This document shows positions 26,170 through 33,658 of a stretch of 64,000 nucleotides of DNA, piece after piece. The stretch covers positions 411,379 through 475,378 of the forward strand of contig NZ_JAHXBG010000008.1 of NCBI RefSeq assembly GCF_020103725.1, read 5' to 3'. Position numbers and translations under genes: made by a program. Position 1 is the stretch's first letter. Each line of letters opens with the position of its first letter. Source of the DNA: Hyalangium gracile. Its GTDB lineage: Bacteria; Myxococcota; Myxococcia; Myxococcales; Myxococcaceae. A model generated the notes under the pieces. That model did not search any database, was not told where the DNA came from, and worked only from the letters and a program-made list of their open reading frames with translations.

Positions 26170-27448
26170 CCTGTTCCCGGAGGATCCCCGCTTCGAGCGC
26201 GAGGGCGAGCTGCTGTCGCGCATGCGCCACCCCAGCATTCCGCGGCTGTGGGGCTCCGGGGAGTGGCAGGCGCCGGGCGGCACGCTGCATCCGTTCGTGG
26301 CGATGGATTGGGTGGATGGAGCGCCGCTCTATGAGCAGGCCTTGTACCCGCGCGCTTCTCCGCAGGTGCGGCGGATGCTGGCCCAGCTGGCACGCGCGCT
26401 CCAGGAGCTCCACGCCCAGGGGGCCGTTCATCGGGACGTAAAGGGCGACAACATCCTGGTGCGCTATGCCGACGGGCGTGCGCTGCTCACGGACTTCGGC
26501 ACGTGCCACTACCCGGGAGCGGCCACCCTCACGCCGCTCACCGTGCACCCAGGCACGCCCGCCTACCGCTCTCCGGAGGCCTGGTGCGTGGAGTTCAACC
26601 GCCACCGCTCGGTGCAGTACCGCGCGCGAGCGAGCGATGACCTCTTCGCGCTGGGAGTGACGGCGTGCCGGCTGGTGACTGGTGAGTATCCGGAGCTGAG
26701 TGCGCCGTGGAGGGATGAGAGCGGGCAGTGGCACGTGGACTGCGTGAGGCTTCCCGCCGCGCTGCGGAGGAAGGGGCACATCGAGCCAGTGCTGCGCACG
26801 TGGATCCGTCGTCTGCTCTCGGTGCGTCCGGAGGAGCGAGGAACGGCGGAGCAGCTGGCCGAGGCCCTGGAGCAGGACGCGCTGCCTGCTCTCGCGGACG
26901 CGCCTGCGCCGCGTCTCAGTCAGCCTCGCCCCGCGGCCCCCGCTCCTGAGGGGCCGGCGGATGCCGTGCCCGTGCCTGTGGTGAGCACACGCGGCGGGTG
27001 GGCCTGGCTCGCCCTGGCGGCGGTGCTGGCGGTGGCCATGTGCGCATGGGCAGTGGGGGCGTTGCGGACCGAGGACTCGGCCTCCCTGGCACTCGCTGGG
27101 GATGAGGCCGCTGGCCGCTCGGACGCGGGGACGGTGGGGCTCGGCGAGGCTGCTGCGTCCACGTCCATGAGCACCGCTGCTGAATTTCCAGAGCCGAAGG
27201 GGATAGCGGAGGACACGCTGCCCGCGCCGCTGCCGGAGCAACTCCGGCCCGATTCCAAGGGGCGCTGCCCGCAGAAGAAGCAGGTGGCCTTCAACGGAGG
27301 CTGCTGGTGGGAGACGCCACTGGACCGAGAGGCCTGTGAGGAGGCGGCCCTCAACATCCACATGGGCAGCATGTTCAAGAACAAGTGCTACATGCCAGTG
27401 CTGAGGCACGGCCGACAACCCAACTCCAGCCCCATGGGCACTCCCTGA
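26003..27448 (+). CDS. Transmembrane Hanks-type serine/threonine protein kinase
   Basis: A 481-residue membrane kinase. The cytoplasmic kinase domain covers about residues 15-290: Gly-rich loop AWAGRGVHGAVYRA, ATP Lys in VALKLAL, catalytic VHRDVKGDNIL, DFG in LTDFGTCHY and GTPAYRSPEAW. A Pro-rich juxtamembrane linker leads to one membrane helix (about 331-353, WLALAAVLAVAMCAWAVGAL) and a ~125-residue periplasmic tail ending in a Cys-containing module (GRCPQKKQVAFNGGCWWE). That tail recurs in myxobacterial kinases and probably senses an envelope signal; this is inference. The first 167 bp of the gene are duplicated at 29840-30006. Confidence 0.92.
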   Translation: MERPPDFELHPALLPAGTVVGRWRVVAWAGRGVHGAVYRAVQVGQEQAPAVALKLALFPEDPRFEREGELLSRMRHPSIPRLWGSGEWQAPGGTLHPFVAMDWVDGAPLYEQALYPRASPQVRRMLAQLARALQELHAQGAVHRDVKGDNILVRYADGRALLTDFGTCHYPGAATLTPLTVHPGTPAYRSPEAWCVEFNRHRSVQYRARASDDLFALGVTACRLVTGEYPELSAPWRDESGQWHVDCVRLPAALRRKGHIEPVLRTWIRRLLSVRPEERGTAEQLAEALEQDALPALADAPAPRLSQPRPAAPAPEGPADAVPVPVVSTRGGWAWLALAAVLAVAMCAWAVGALRTEDSASLALAGDEAAGRSDAGTVGLGEAAASTSMSTAAEFPEPKGIAEDTLPAPLPEQLRPDSKGRCPQKKQVAFNGGCWWETPLDREACEEAALNIHMGSMFKNKCYMPVLRHGRQPNSSPMGTP

Positions 27449-27471
27449 GGTACTCCGTGGACAACGGAAAT

Positions 27472-27512
27472 GGCGGCACCGCGCCCCTGAGATTCAGGAG
27501 CGCGGCGCCGCC
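27472..27512 (+). terminator. Long GC hairpin after the kinase gene
   Basis: GGCGGC (27472-27477) plus the next 12 bases pair with 27494-27505 and GCCGCC (27507-27512), with one mismatch and single-base bulges, over a three-base loop. It sits 24 bp past the kinase stop. Confidence 0.65.
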
Positions 27513-27815
27513 GTGACGAGGGCTGTCCTCTTGCGGAGCGCACGTTGGGAAGCGCTGCGGACAGCGCCCGCTCGGGGCCGGTGGCGCATAACGACCTGAG
27601 CGCGCGGCGCGCGACCCAGCAGGCAGGACCGTTGCAGCGGCGCGGCGCTACGTGGGAGACAGCGGGGAGGCGGCGAGCGTCCAGTCGTCAGCGCCGGGCG
27701 GGAGGTTGTCCCCGCAGGGCGTCTGGAGCTGACGCACAGGCGTCACCCGGCGGCTCCTCCTCTTCTCCGTGGCTGCTCTCTACCCTGATCACCTCCTCGC
27801 ACGAAGGGGTGACAC
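27513..27815. other. Intergenic stretch upstream of the toxin gene
   Basis: About 300 bp between the kinase terminator and the toxin start. It is GC-rich, open frames in it lack a start with a ribosome-binding site or any recognisable motif, and I see no RNA gene. It should contain the toxin promoter, but no convincing -35/-10 pair can be named. A weak GAAGGGG lies 8 bp before the toxin ATG. Confidence 0.4.
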
Positions 27816-29168
27816 ATGCTGCGGTGGCGAGTTCTCTGGAAGGCCGAAGCGCTGTTGCTGGTGTTGGTCCTTGGGTGCACCAGCATCCCGAAGGTTCCCC
27901 TCGTGGAGGACACCGGCCAGGGCAGAGCCGTCGTCCACGTTCCCCGCACCGTTGACCTGCAACCGATGGAGCTGGAGGAAGAGGAGTTCCAGCAGGCTGT
28001 GAGACGCCTTGCGCGCGAGGTGCGGCTGACAGGCACTCCGCGCCAGACGGCGGAGCAGGCGTTTCAGATGGACCCGCAGAGCGGCGATTACCTCTACCTC
28101 CAGCAGGATCAGAAGCTGGTGCCAGCAGGGCCCGGCGCGCCCTGGGACGCCCCGGTGACGAAAGAGGATCTGGCTTTGGCGGAACGCTATCGGCTCTGGT
28201 GCCAGAGCGCCTACAACTTCTACGGAGACTGTCTCGGGGGCGCGCTGGTGGGTGGCCGCTACCTGGACATGCAAGGCCGCAACGTCTGGGCTCTGGCCAT
28301 GAGCAAGAGCCCGGTGCTGGACGAGATGAAGAAGGCGCTTGGAGAGATGGTCGAATTCCGCGCGCTTGTCAGCACGGCCCTGTGGACGTTGGGTTCCATG
28401 CTGCTGATCATGCTCCTCAATCCCATGGCTCCGGGGTTGGTGGCGGCGCTGGGCGTCGGGATGCTCCTGTATGTGGGCTATGACACGCTCCGCAACCTCG
28501 TGACGGGCTGGAGTGAGTTGACGGAGGCGGCGAAGGTGGCAACCACCTTCGAGCAGCTCCGCGAGGCGGGCGAGAGGTTTGGGAAGATCATCGGGCGAGA
28601 GGCCGCGCGCGCGTTCGCCATGCTGCTGGTCGCGGCGATTGGCTCGACGGCGCCACTGTTCGCGGCGAAGGTGCCGACGCTGCCCGGCTCGGCGCAGGTG
28701 GCCATACAGGCCGAAGCTCAGGCAGGCATCTCGCTGCCCGCGCTGGGCGCGGTGGAGGAGATCGCGGTCACTGCCGAGGGCGTGAGCATCACGCTGCCCG
28801 CGAACGTGGTCGCTATGGCGGCGCGGCCTGGTCGCGGCAAGGGTCCTTGCGTCGACACGCACCACATCGCCACCATCTGCAACGACAAGGACACCAGGCG
28901 CGGGGGCCCGTGGACCCCAAGGTTCCGGGAGATCTTCGCCAAGGCGGGAATGTCGATGGAGGACCCGGCGAACAAGATGCCACTGGCGGGGCATTACGGA
29001 CCACACCCCGAGCGGTATCACCAGATCGTTCTCAGGGAACTGCTCGAAGCAACGGCGACCTGTCGCAGCGTCGTGGAGTGCCGTGCGAGGCTGAAGGAGG
29101 CCCTCAAGGAACTGGCGAAGGAAATCGCAACCCCGGGAACACAACTGAACCAACTCGTCACCCGGTAG
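27816..29168 (+). CDS. SitA-like lipoprotein toxin with C-terminal AHH-type nuclease domain
   Basis: A 450-residue probable polymorphic toxin. A type II signal (LLLVLVLGCTS, Cys21) predicts lipidation. The middle carries two hydrophobic stretches (LWTLGSMLLIMLLNPMAPGL and AFAMLLVAAIGS). From about residue 345 the C-terminus matches the AHH/HNH-superfamily nuclease plan: VDTHHIATICN (His349-His350), then FREIFAKAGM, a conserved Asn and GHYGPHPERYHQIVL. In Myxococcus, SitA lipoprotein toxins are passed between siblings by TraA/TraB outer-membrane exchange and kill cells lacking the cognate SitI; this gene has the same architecture and an immunity-like gene 21 bp downstream. The delivery route is inference, since no traAB is in this window. 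Confidence 0.8.
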   Translation: MLRWRVLWKAEALLLVLVLGCTSIPKVPLVEDTGQGRAVVHVPRTVDLQPMELEEEEFQQAVRRLAREVRLTGTPRQTAEQAFQMDPQSGDYLYLQQDQKLVPAGPGAPWDAPVTKEDLALAERYRLWCQSAYNFYGDCLGGALVGGRYLDMQGRNVWALAMSKSPVLDEMKKALGEMVEFRALVSTALWTLGSMLLIMLLNPMAPGLVAALGVGMLLYVGYDTLRNLVTGWSELTEAAKVATTFEQLREAGERFGKIIGREAARAFAMLLVAAIGSTAPLFAAKVPTLPGSAQVAIQAEAQAGISLPALGAVEEIAVTAEGVSITLPANVVAMAARPGRGKGPCVDTHHIATICNDKDTRRGGPWTPRFREIFAKAGMSMEDPANKMPLAGHYGPHPERYHQIVLRELLEATATCRSVVECRARLKEALKELAKEIATPGTQLNQLVTR

Positions 29169-29189
29169 CAACCGCGCTAAGTGGAGTCC

Positions 29190-29753
29190 ATGTCCAAGCG
29201 CTTTTTCGAGCTAGCCGACGACGTGACGTTCCCGAACCGTTGGCACTTGGCGATGCCCCGGAACACCCAGGGCGTCAAAGTGGACGATTACGAGTTCTGG
29301 AGAGGAACGCCCGTCCACATCAAGAGCCGCTTGAGAATCCCCATCGAGGTCGAGGGCAAGCCGCTGGACTACTCAGAGGCGGGTCTTAACATCCCGGTGG
29401 TCCATGTCCGAGTCGCGTCCATGTTCGCGGAGTTGGCCCCGGACGACGTGCAACTGATCCCCGTGGATGTGGAGGGCCAGCCGGACCAGTACCTCATCCT
29501 CGTGGCTACTCGCTTGATCCGCTGTATCGACGAACAGGCGTCCCGGATTCGGCTCTGGACCCATGAGAACGGCATTCCAGAGATGGTCGGTAGATATGCC
29601 TCCGTGCGTGACATGCGCATCGACAAGGCCAAGGTGGGAAGCACGAAGGTGTTTCGCTGTGAAGGGTGGAGCAGCCCGCTGATCGTGGCCGAGCAGATCA
29701 AGGACGCCTTGGAAGGCATGGGGGCCACAGGGACGCGATTCGAGGACGTCTAG
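29190..29753 (+). CDS. Imm11-family (DUF1629-like) immunity protein
   Basis: A 187-residue soluble protein with the hallmarks of the Imm11 family that accompanies myxobacterial toxins: KRFFELADDV at the start, FWRGTPVHIKSRLRIPIEV, LAPDDVQLIPVDVEGQPDQY, then RLIRCIDEQAS, the VGSTKVFRCEGW strand and LIVAEQIKDALEGMG near the end. It has no signal peptide, as expected for protection in the recipient cytoplasm. The ATG at 29190 is chosen over a GTG at 29181. It lies 21 bp after the toxin on the same strand, and should neutralise that nuclease. Confidence 0.82.
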   Translation: MSKRFFELADDVTFPNRWHLAMPRNTQGVKVDDYEFWRGTPVHIKSRLRIPIEVEGKPLDYSEAGLNIPVVHVRVASMFAELAPDDVQLIPVDVEGQPDQYLILVATRLIRCIDEQASRIRLWTHENGIPEMVGRYASVRDMRIDKAKVGSTKVFRCEGWSSPLIVAEQIKDALEGMGATGTRFEDV

Positions 29754-29773
29754 TCAAGCGACACTGACGTGAA

Positions 29774-29790
29774 CCTACTCGTGGAGTAGG
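29774..29790 (+). terminator. Perfect 7 bp hairpin after the immunity gene
   Basis: CCTACTC (29774-29780) and GAGTAGG (29784-29790) pair with a GTG loop, 20 bp after the Imm11 stop. It could end the toxin-immunity transcript. Confidence 0.5.
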
Positions 29791-29839
29791 CTGCGAGGGG
29801 ACCTGGGAGCGTCTGGCTCCACTGCACGAGGCCCTCACC

Positions 29840-30082
29840 ATGGAGCGCCCACCTGACTTCGAGCTGCACCCAGCCCTGCTGCCAGCGGGCACGGTGGTGG
29901 GGCGCTGGCGCGTGGTGGCCTGGGCGGGCCGGGGCGTGCACGGTGCCGTCTATCGCGCGGTCCAGGTGGGGCAGGAGCAGGCGCCTGCCGTGGCGCTCAA
30001 GCTGGCGCTCCTCACGAAGGAGGAGGCGAGCGCTCGGGGTGAGGCATCCGCTCGCAGAGAACACGCTGGTACGGGTCGCTAG
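29840..30082 (+). pseudogene. Truncated duplicate of the kinase 5' end
   Basis: The first 56 codons are those of the kinase at 26003 (167 bp, one silent change), breaking off just after the ATP-binding Lys segment VALKLAL. The frame then continues into unrelated sequence and stops at 30082, so no kinase can be made. The upstream CACC before the ATG is also shared. It is a recombination scar: the other side of the breakpoint is a decayed DNA methyltransferase. Confidence 0.9.
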
Positions 30083-30789
30083 GGGCCCGGATCGGTTCGT
30101 GCTCAACAACCCGAACCCCTTCATCGTGCCGACGTCGGGCGGCGTCATCGCGCCCACCATGATTCAGACGGGCTAGGGGAACGCCCAGGACAGGCGCCGA
30201 GCGTGCTGGATCTGCACCAGCCGCTGGGCACGGTAGTGGCGACGGGGAACAAGCACGCATTGGTGGCGGCCTTCCTGGCAAAGCACTTCGGGGGGGCGGC
30301 GTGCCGTTCGACGGCAGGCCTCTGGACACCATCACCGCGAAGGAATACCACGCCCTCGCTGCCGCAACGCTGGTGAAACTGCGCGGCGAGTGCCATGGCG
30401 CGGACGTGCGCCAGCCGACGCCGACGCTCACCGCAGGCCGCACCTACGTGACGGAGGTGCGGGCCTTCCTTATGGCCTACTACTCGAACGGCGGAGAGTG
30501 GGTGGAGCCGCGCCAGCCGATGCCGTCGATCGTGTCCAAGGACTGCTTTGGCATCGTCACCGTGAACGGGGACGACTACGAGATTGAGGATATTGGAATG
30601 AGGATGCTCGGTTCGGACTAGCTGGCGTGAGCACAGTTCGTTCGCTTCGCGGACGAGATTGACCTCAGCGCGGCGACCGCGAAGGCTGACCAGGCCAGCC
30701 TCATCGGGAACTCCGTCTGCCCCGAGGTGGCAGAGGCCATCGTCCGAGCGAACCTCAGTGGGTCCGGCGTGCACCGGAGGGCGGCATGA
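30045..30789 (+). pseudogene. Decayed phage-type DNA (cytosine-5) methyltransferase, C-terminal part
   Basis: Pieces of one C5-methyltransferase can be read in order across shifting frames: HPLAENTLVRVARGPDRFVL (30045), LGTVVATGNKHALVAAFLAK (about 30220), then DTITAKEYHALAAATLVKLR, PTLTAGRTYVTEVRAFLMAY and DDYEIEDIGMRML (30301-30618), and finally LIGNSVCPEVAEAIVRANL before the TGA at 30787. These are the target-recognition and C-terminal motifs of cytosine methyltransferases found in phages. At least two frameshifts (near 30177 and 30298) and stops at 30174, 30619 and 30628 inactivate it; the N-terminal half with the catalytic PCQ motif is missing, replaced by the kinase fragment. Confidence 0.8.
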
Positions 30790-30914
30790 CCGCCTCGTGG
30801 CCAACCAGGGTTGTTGATCGATTCCTACCGGCGTGCTGAGAAGAGGGAGTATTGGAGCGGTCTAGCTGCTGTGACGTTCTGGGCCCACCTTAAGCCGGGA
30901 AGAGACAGGGAGCG

Positions 30915-32051
30915 ATGGAGAAGCGATACCAAGTATTCATCAGTTCGACCTACAACGACCTTCGAGAGGAGCGAACGAAGGTTTTCCAGACCATCATGCA
31001 GTTGGATTGCATCCCTGCCGGGATGGAACTGTTTCCGGCAGCCGACGAGGAGCAGTGGAAGTTCATTAAGAGAGTGATCAACGACTGCGACTACTATCTA
31101 CTCATAATTGGTGGTCGATATGGGTCGTTGACGACGGAGGGCATCAGTTTTACCGAGAAAGAGTATGACTATGCTGTGCAGCAGGGGTTGAAGGTAATCG
31201 CGCTGATTCACGGGCAACCCGATCAGATTGCGGCAGGCAAGACGGACAAGTCCCCAGCGGCGGCTAAGAAACTCGCCAAGTTTCGTGAGAAGGCATCGAC
31301 TGGGCGCTTGGTCCAATACTGGAAGGAGCCAAGCGACCTACCGGGACTGGTGGCGCTTAGCCTGAGCATGACGATGAAACTCTACCCTGCCATAGGGTGG
31401 GTACGTGCAAATGCGGTTGCGAGTAGCGAGGTGTTGGCGGACCTGAACGAACTCAGAAAGCGCAATAAAGACTTGGAGGAGCAACTCGCCAAGGTCCAGG
31501 CCAAGGGAAAAGAGTCGGTGTTCGCCGGAAGAACCTACGACGAACTGTATACAGTCTTGAATGAGGAAAAGGTCTATGTCGTCGTAGGCGACCCAGAAGA
31601 GGAGAGGGAGACCACCGCGCTCGTAGCCATGATTGCGTTCGCCGACGACTTGGCGCGTGGAGTTTCAAATGCATTCGGCGCGTCCAAATCAGAGGCTCGC
31701 CTCTTTTACGGAGTGGCAACGCGGCTCTCCGTCTACGGCCTTACCGACTTTACCCCCATTCCACGTAACGTGGCGTGGCAACGGTTGGCTTTGACGGATA
31801 CAGGAAAGAAGTTCGTTGCCGCCGTCAAAGCGAAAAGGGCAGCCAAGAAAAAGGCAGAGCAGAGCAACACCACCAAGTCTGAGGCCGCATCCCTCAAGAG
31901 CGGCTCCGCGGCCAGCGCAGCGCCGCTGTCAGAACTGTCGGAGATTGCATCGGCCCCAGGGACGCCGACAGGCGCGCTTGGACAAGAGAAGGCACAGAAC
32001 GAGGTGCCAGTGAAGCGCGTAGCGTTGAAGAAGGCGCCTCCAACCGAATGA
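30915..32051 (+). CDS. DUF4062-domain protein
   Basis: A 378-residue protein. Residues 1-95 are the DUF4062 domain: [53 protein letters not shown]. This fold is TIR- or SIR2-like in shape and often sits at the N-terminus of STAND or other defence-type proteins. A coiled coil (about 180-210, [19 protein letters not shown]), a middle alpha/beta region and a Lys/Ala-rich disordered tail follow; there is no ATPase. Base composition is markedly more AT-rich than the flanks (a 60-base sample at 31141 is near half A+T), indicating recent transfer. AGGGAG precedes the ATG. A defence role is possible but unproven. Confidence 0.85.
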   Translation: MEKRYQVFISSTYNDLREERTKVFQTIMQLDCIPAGMELFPAADEEQWKFIKRVINDCDYYLLIIGGRYGSLTTEGISFTEKEYDYAVQQGLKVIALIHGQPDQIAAGKTDKSPAAAKKLAKFREKASTGRLVQYWKEPSDLPGLVALSLSMTMKLYPAIGWVRANAVASSEVLADLNELRKRNKDLEEQLAKVQAKGKESVFAGRTYDELYTVLNEEKVYVVVGDPEEERETTALVAMIAFADDLARGVSNAFGASKSEARLFYGVATRLSVYGLTDFTPIPRNVAWQRLALTDTGKKFVAAVKAKRAAKKKAEQSNTTKSEAASLKSGSAASAAPLSELSEIASAPGTPTGALGQEKAQNEVPVKRVALKKAPPTE

Positions 32052-32479
32052 AGCCCTGAGCGAGCCTATACAGACCCCGGGAACATAGTCGGTTCCATAA
32101 ACGACCCAGTAAGCAACTGCCCGAAATGAGCGTCGAGAGCGCCTGAGAGAGGACCGGTGGATCGCGCACCGCTGCTTCTCCTCATGAACCGTGGCGAGCC
32201 CAAGACCCCAGATGAGCAGCAGCGGCGTGAGGCACGGCGCCAGTACCTGAAGCAGGCCCCAGTGGGACTGGCCGCCGAAGCCGCCCAGCCTCGCCTCCTC
32301 CCAACGCCTGCTGCTCCAAGGCATACGTCGTCACGTGCTACTGCAGTGGCGCCCGGGAATGCCCGGACCATCCAGGCCCGGTGTGCTTCGGAACGTGGGG
32401 TCACGACTAAGGGCAGGAGAAAGCCCCTCCTCCAGCGAGGAGGACGGGGCGGGGTGCTCCGGGCCCGGCGAGGTGAAAG
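32052..32479. other. Intergenic stretch with a possible Cys-rich remnant
   Basis: About 430 bp without a convincing gene. One open frame (32231-32410, plus strand, no start codon) ends in a Cys-rich sequence, KAYVVTCYCSGARECPDHPG then CFGTWGHD, with six cysteines. It could be the tail of a lost small secreted protein. A hairpin at 32426-32443 lies beyond. Other frames show no motifs. Confidence 0.35.
32426..32443. terminator. 7 bp hairpin between convergent genes
   Basis: CCTCCTC (32426-32432) and GAGGAGG (32437-32443) with a CAGC loop. It lies downstream of the gene starting at 32971 (minus strand) and of the DUF4062 gene (plus strand), so it could serve either. Confidence 0.45.
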
Positions 32480-32971
32480 TCACCGGCACCGGTCGTGCTT
32501 CACCTCTCGAAAGAGCTTCCCCGTGAACTCCAGCAGGATGGGAGGCCCGTACGCGGAGCAGAACTCGTAGGGCTTGAGGATCATCAGCCGACTGTCCTTA
32601 CGGGCCTCGAAGTAATGGTCCTCGGGCGGGGAGAAGATCTCCCCGGTGTTCCAGTCGATGACGAAGACGACCAGGCACCCGGTACCGCAGCCGATGTCCT
32701 CCACCGCGTAGAAGTGCCCCGCGAAGTTGGGCTCCTTCGCCTCCGCCCAGGCTTGCGTGAGCCGCGTGCGATAGCGGCGGGCCTTCTTGTTCCACTGGAG
32801 CGCGGCCTTGGCCTTCAAGGGAACCGACGTCGCGGGGAACGCCTTGAACTGGGTCTCGAAGAAGGGTGTGAGGGAGTCGGGATCCGCTTCAGCATGCCCA
32901 GTCGAGGCGACCCCGAGCGCCAGGACGAGGGAGAGGGTGCGAAGAGCGAAAGGGCGTTGCCAGGAATTCAT
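32480..32971 (-). CDS. Secreted hypothetical protein
   Basis: A 163-residue protein with a Sec signal peptide (LRTLSLVLALGVASTGHA, cleavage near residue 27). The mature part has a conserved-looking core NFAGHFYAVEDIGCGTGCLV, FVIDWNTGEIFSPPE and a C-terminal YEFCSAYGPPILLEFTGKLF. Two close cysteines plus later ones suggest disulfides. I do not recognise a named family. It is divergent from the GNAT gene with 31 bp between the starts, so the promoters overlap. Confidence 0.8.
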   Translation of the reverse strand: MNSWQRPFALRTLSLVLALGVASTGHAEADPDSLTPFFETQFKAFPATSVPLKAKAALQWNKKARRYRTRLTQAWAEAKEPNFAGHFYAVEDIGCGTGCLVVFVIDWNTGEIFSPPEDHYFEARKDSRLMILKPYEFCSAYGPPILLEFTGKLFREVKHDRCR

Positions 32972-33002
32972 GTCCGCGAGATTAGTTGGGTTTCGACACA
33001 CC

Positions 33003-33530
33003 ATGGCATTCCAGATCCGCCACGCCGTCTCCACCGACGCCGCCTTGCTGCCGGACATCGAGCACTCGGCCGGGGAGCTCTTCCGCACCCTGCCGGACCT
33101 GGCCTGGATTGCCGACACGGGAGTCATGTCGGCGGAGGTCCACCTGGGCCGCATTGCCCAGGGGACTGTCTGGGTGGCGCAGCTCGAGGAAGGCCCCCTC
33201 GTCGGCTTCCTCAATGCGGAGCGAGTGGGCGACGAGCTGCACATCTGGGAGTTCGCGGTCCACTCGAGCCATCAGGGCCGCGGCGTGGGTCGGCGGTTCA
33301 TGGAGACGGTGGAGGCGTACGCCCGGCGGGAGGGGATTTCAGCCCTCACCCTGACCACCTTCCGCGGTGTTCCCTGGAATGAGCCCTTCTATGCCCGCCT
33401 CGGCTTCGAGACGCTGGAGGGGGACGCGATCGGTGAGCGCCTGTCCGCCGTCCTGCGGGATGAAGCCCTGAAGGGGCTGCCAGCCGAGCGCCGATGCGCG
33501 ATGCGCCGGCTCCTCTCCCCGGGGGGGTGA
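33003..33530 (+). CDS. GNAT-family N-acetyltransferase
   Basis: A 175-residue acetyl-CoA-dependent acyltransferase. The N-terminal FQIRHAVSTDAALLPDIE, the WEFAVHSSHQGRGVGRRFME segment carrying the Q/RxxGxG/A acetyl-CoA loop, and FYARLGFETLEGD at the C-terminal end form the usual GNAT core. The substrate (small amine or protein N-terminus) cannot be assigned. It is divergent from the secreted hypothetical protein and followed by the lipase-like gene on the same strand. Confidence 0.88.
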   Translation: MAFQIRHAVSTDAALLPDIEHSAGELFRTLPDLAWIADTGVMSAEVHLGRIAQGTVWVAQLEEGPLVGFLNAERVGDELHIWEFAVHSSHQGRGVGRRFMETVEAYARREGISALTLTTFRGVPWNEPFYARLGFETLEGDAIGERLSAVLRDEALKGLPAERRCAMRRLLSPGG

Positions 33531-33658
33531 GGGGTCGCCCCATCACCCCGCGTGGGTTCTTCTCAGGCGCTGAGAGGAACTTCCAATCGGGAGCATCTTT
33601 TTCATGCCCTGAGGCGCCGTCCGGGAAACCTGGGACACCCGGTAGGGATAATCCGGGC

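Noticed and set aside
27545..27955. Small plus-strand frame upstream of the toxin
   Set aside because: Arg/Ser/Gly-rich, no start context or motif, overlaps the toxin start.
29840..30082. Second functional kinase
   Set aside because: Only 56 codons of kinase are present and the catalytic loop is absent.
32157..32570. Frame after the DUF4062 gene
   Set aside because: No motif, overlaps a real minus-strand gene, and composition is not gene-like.
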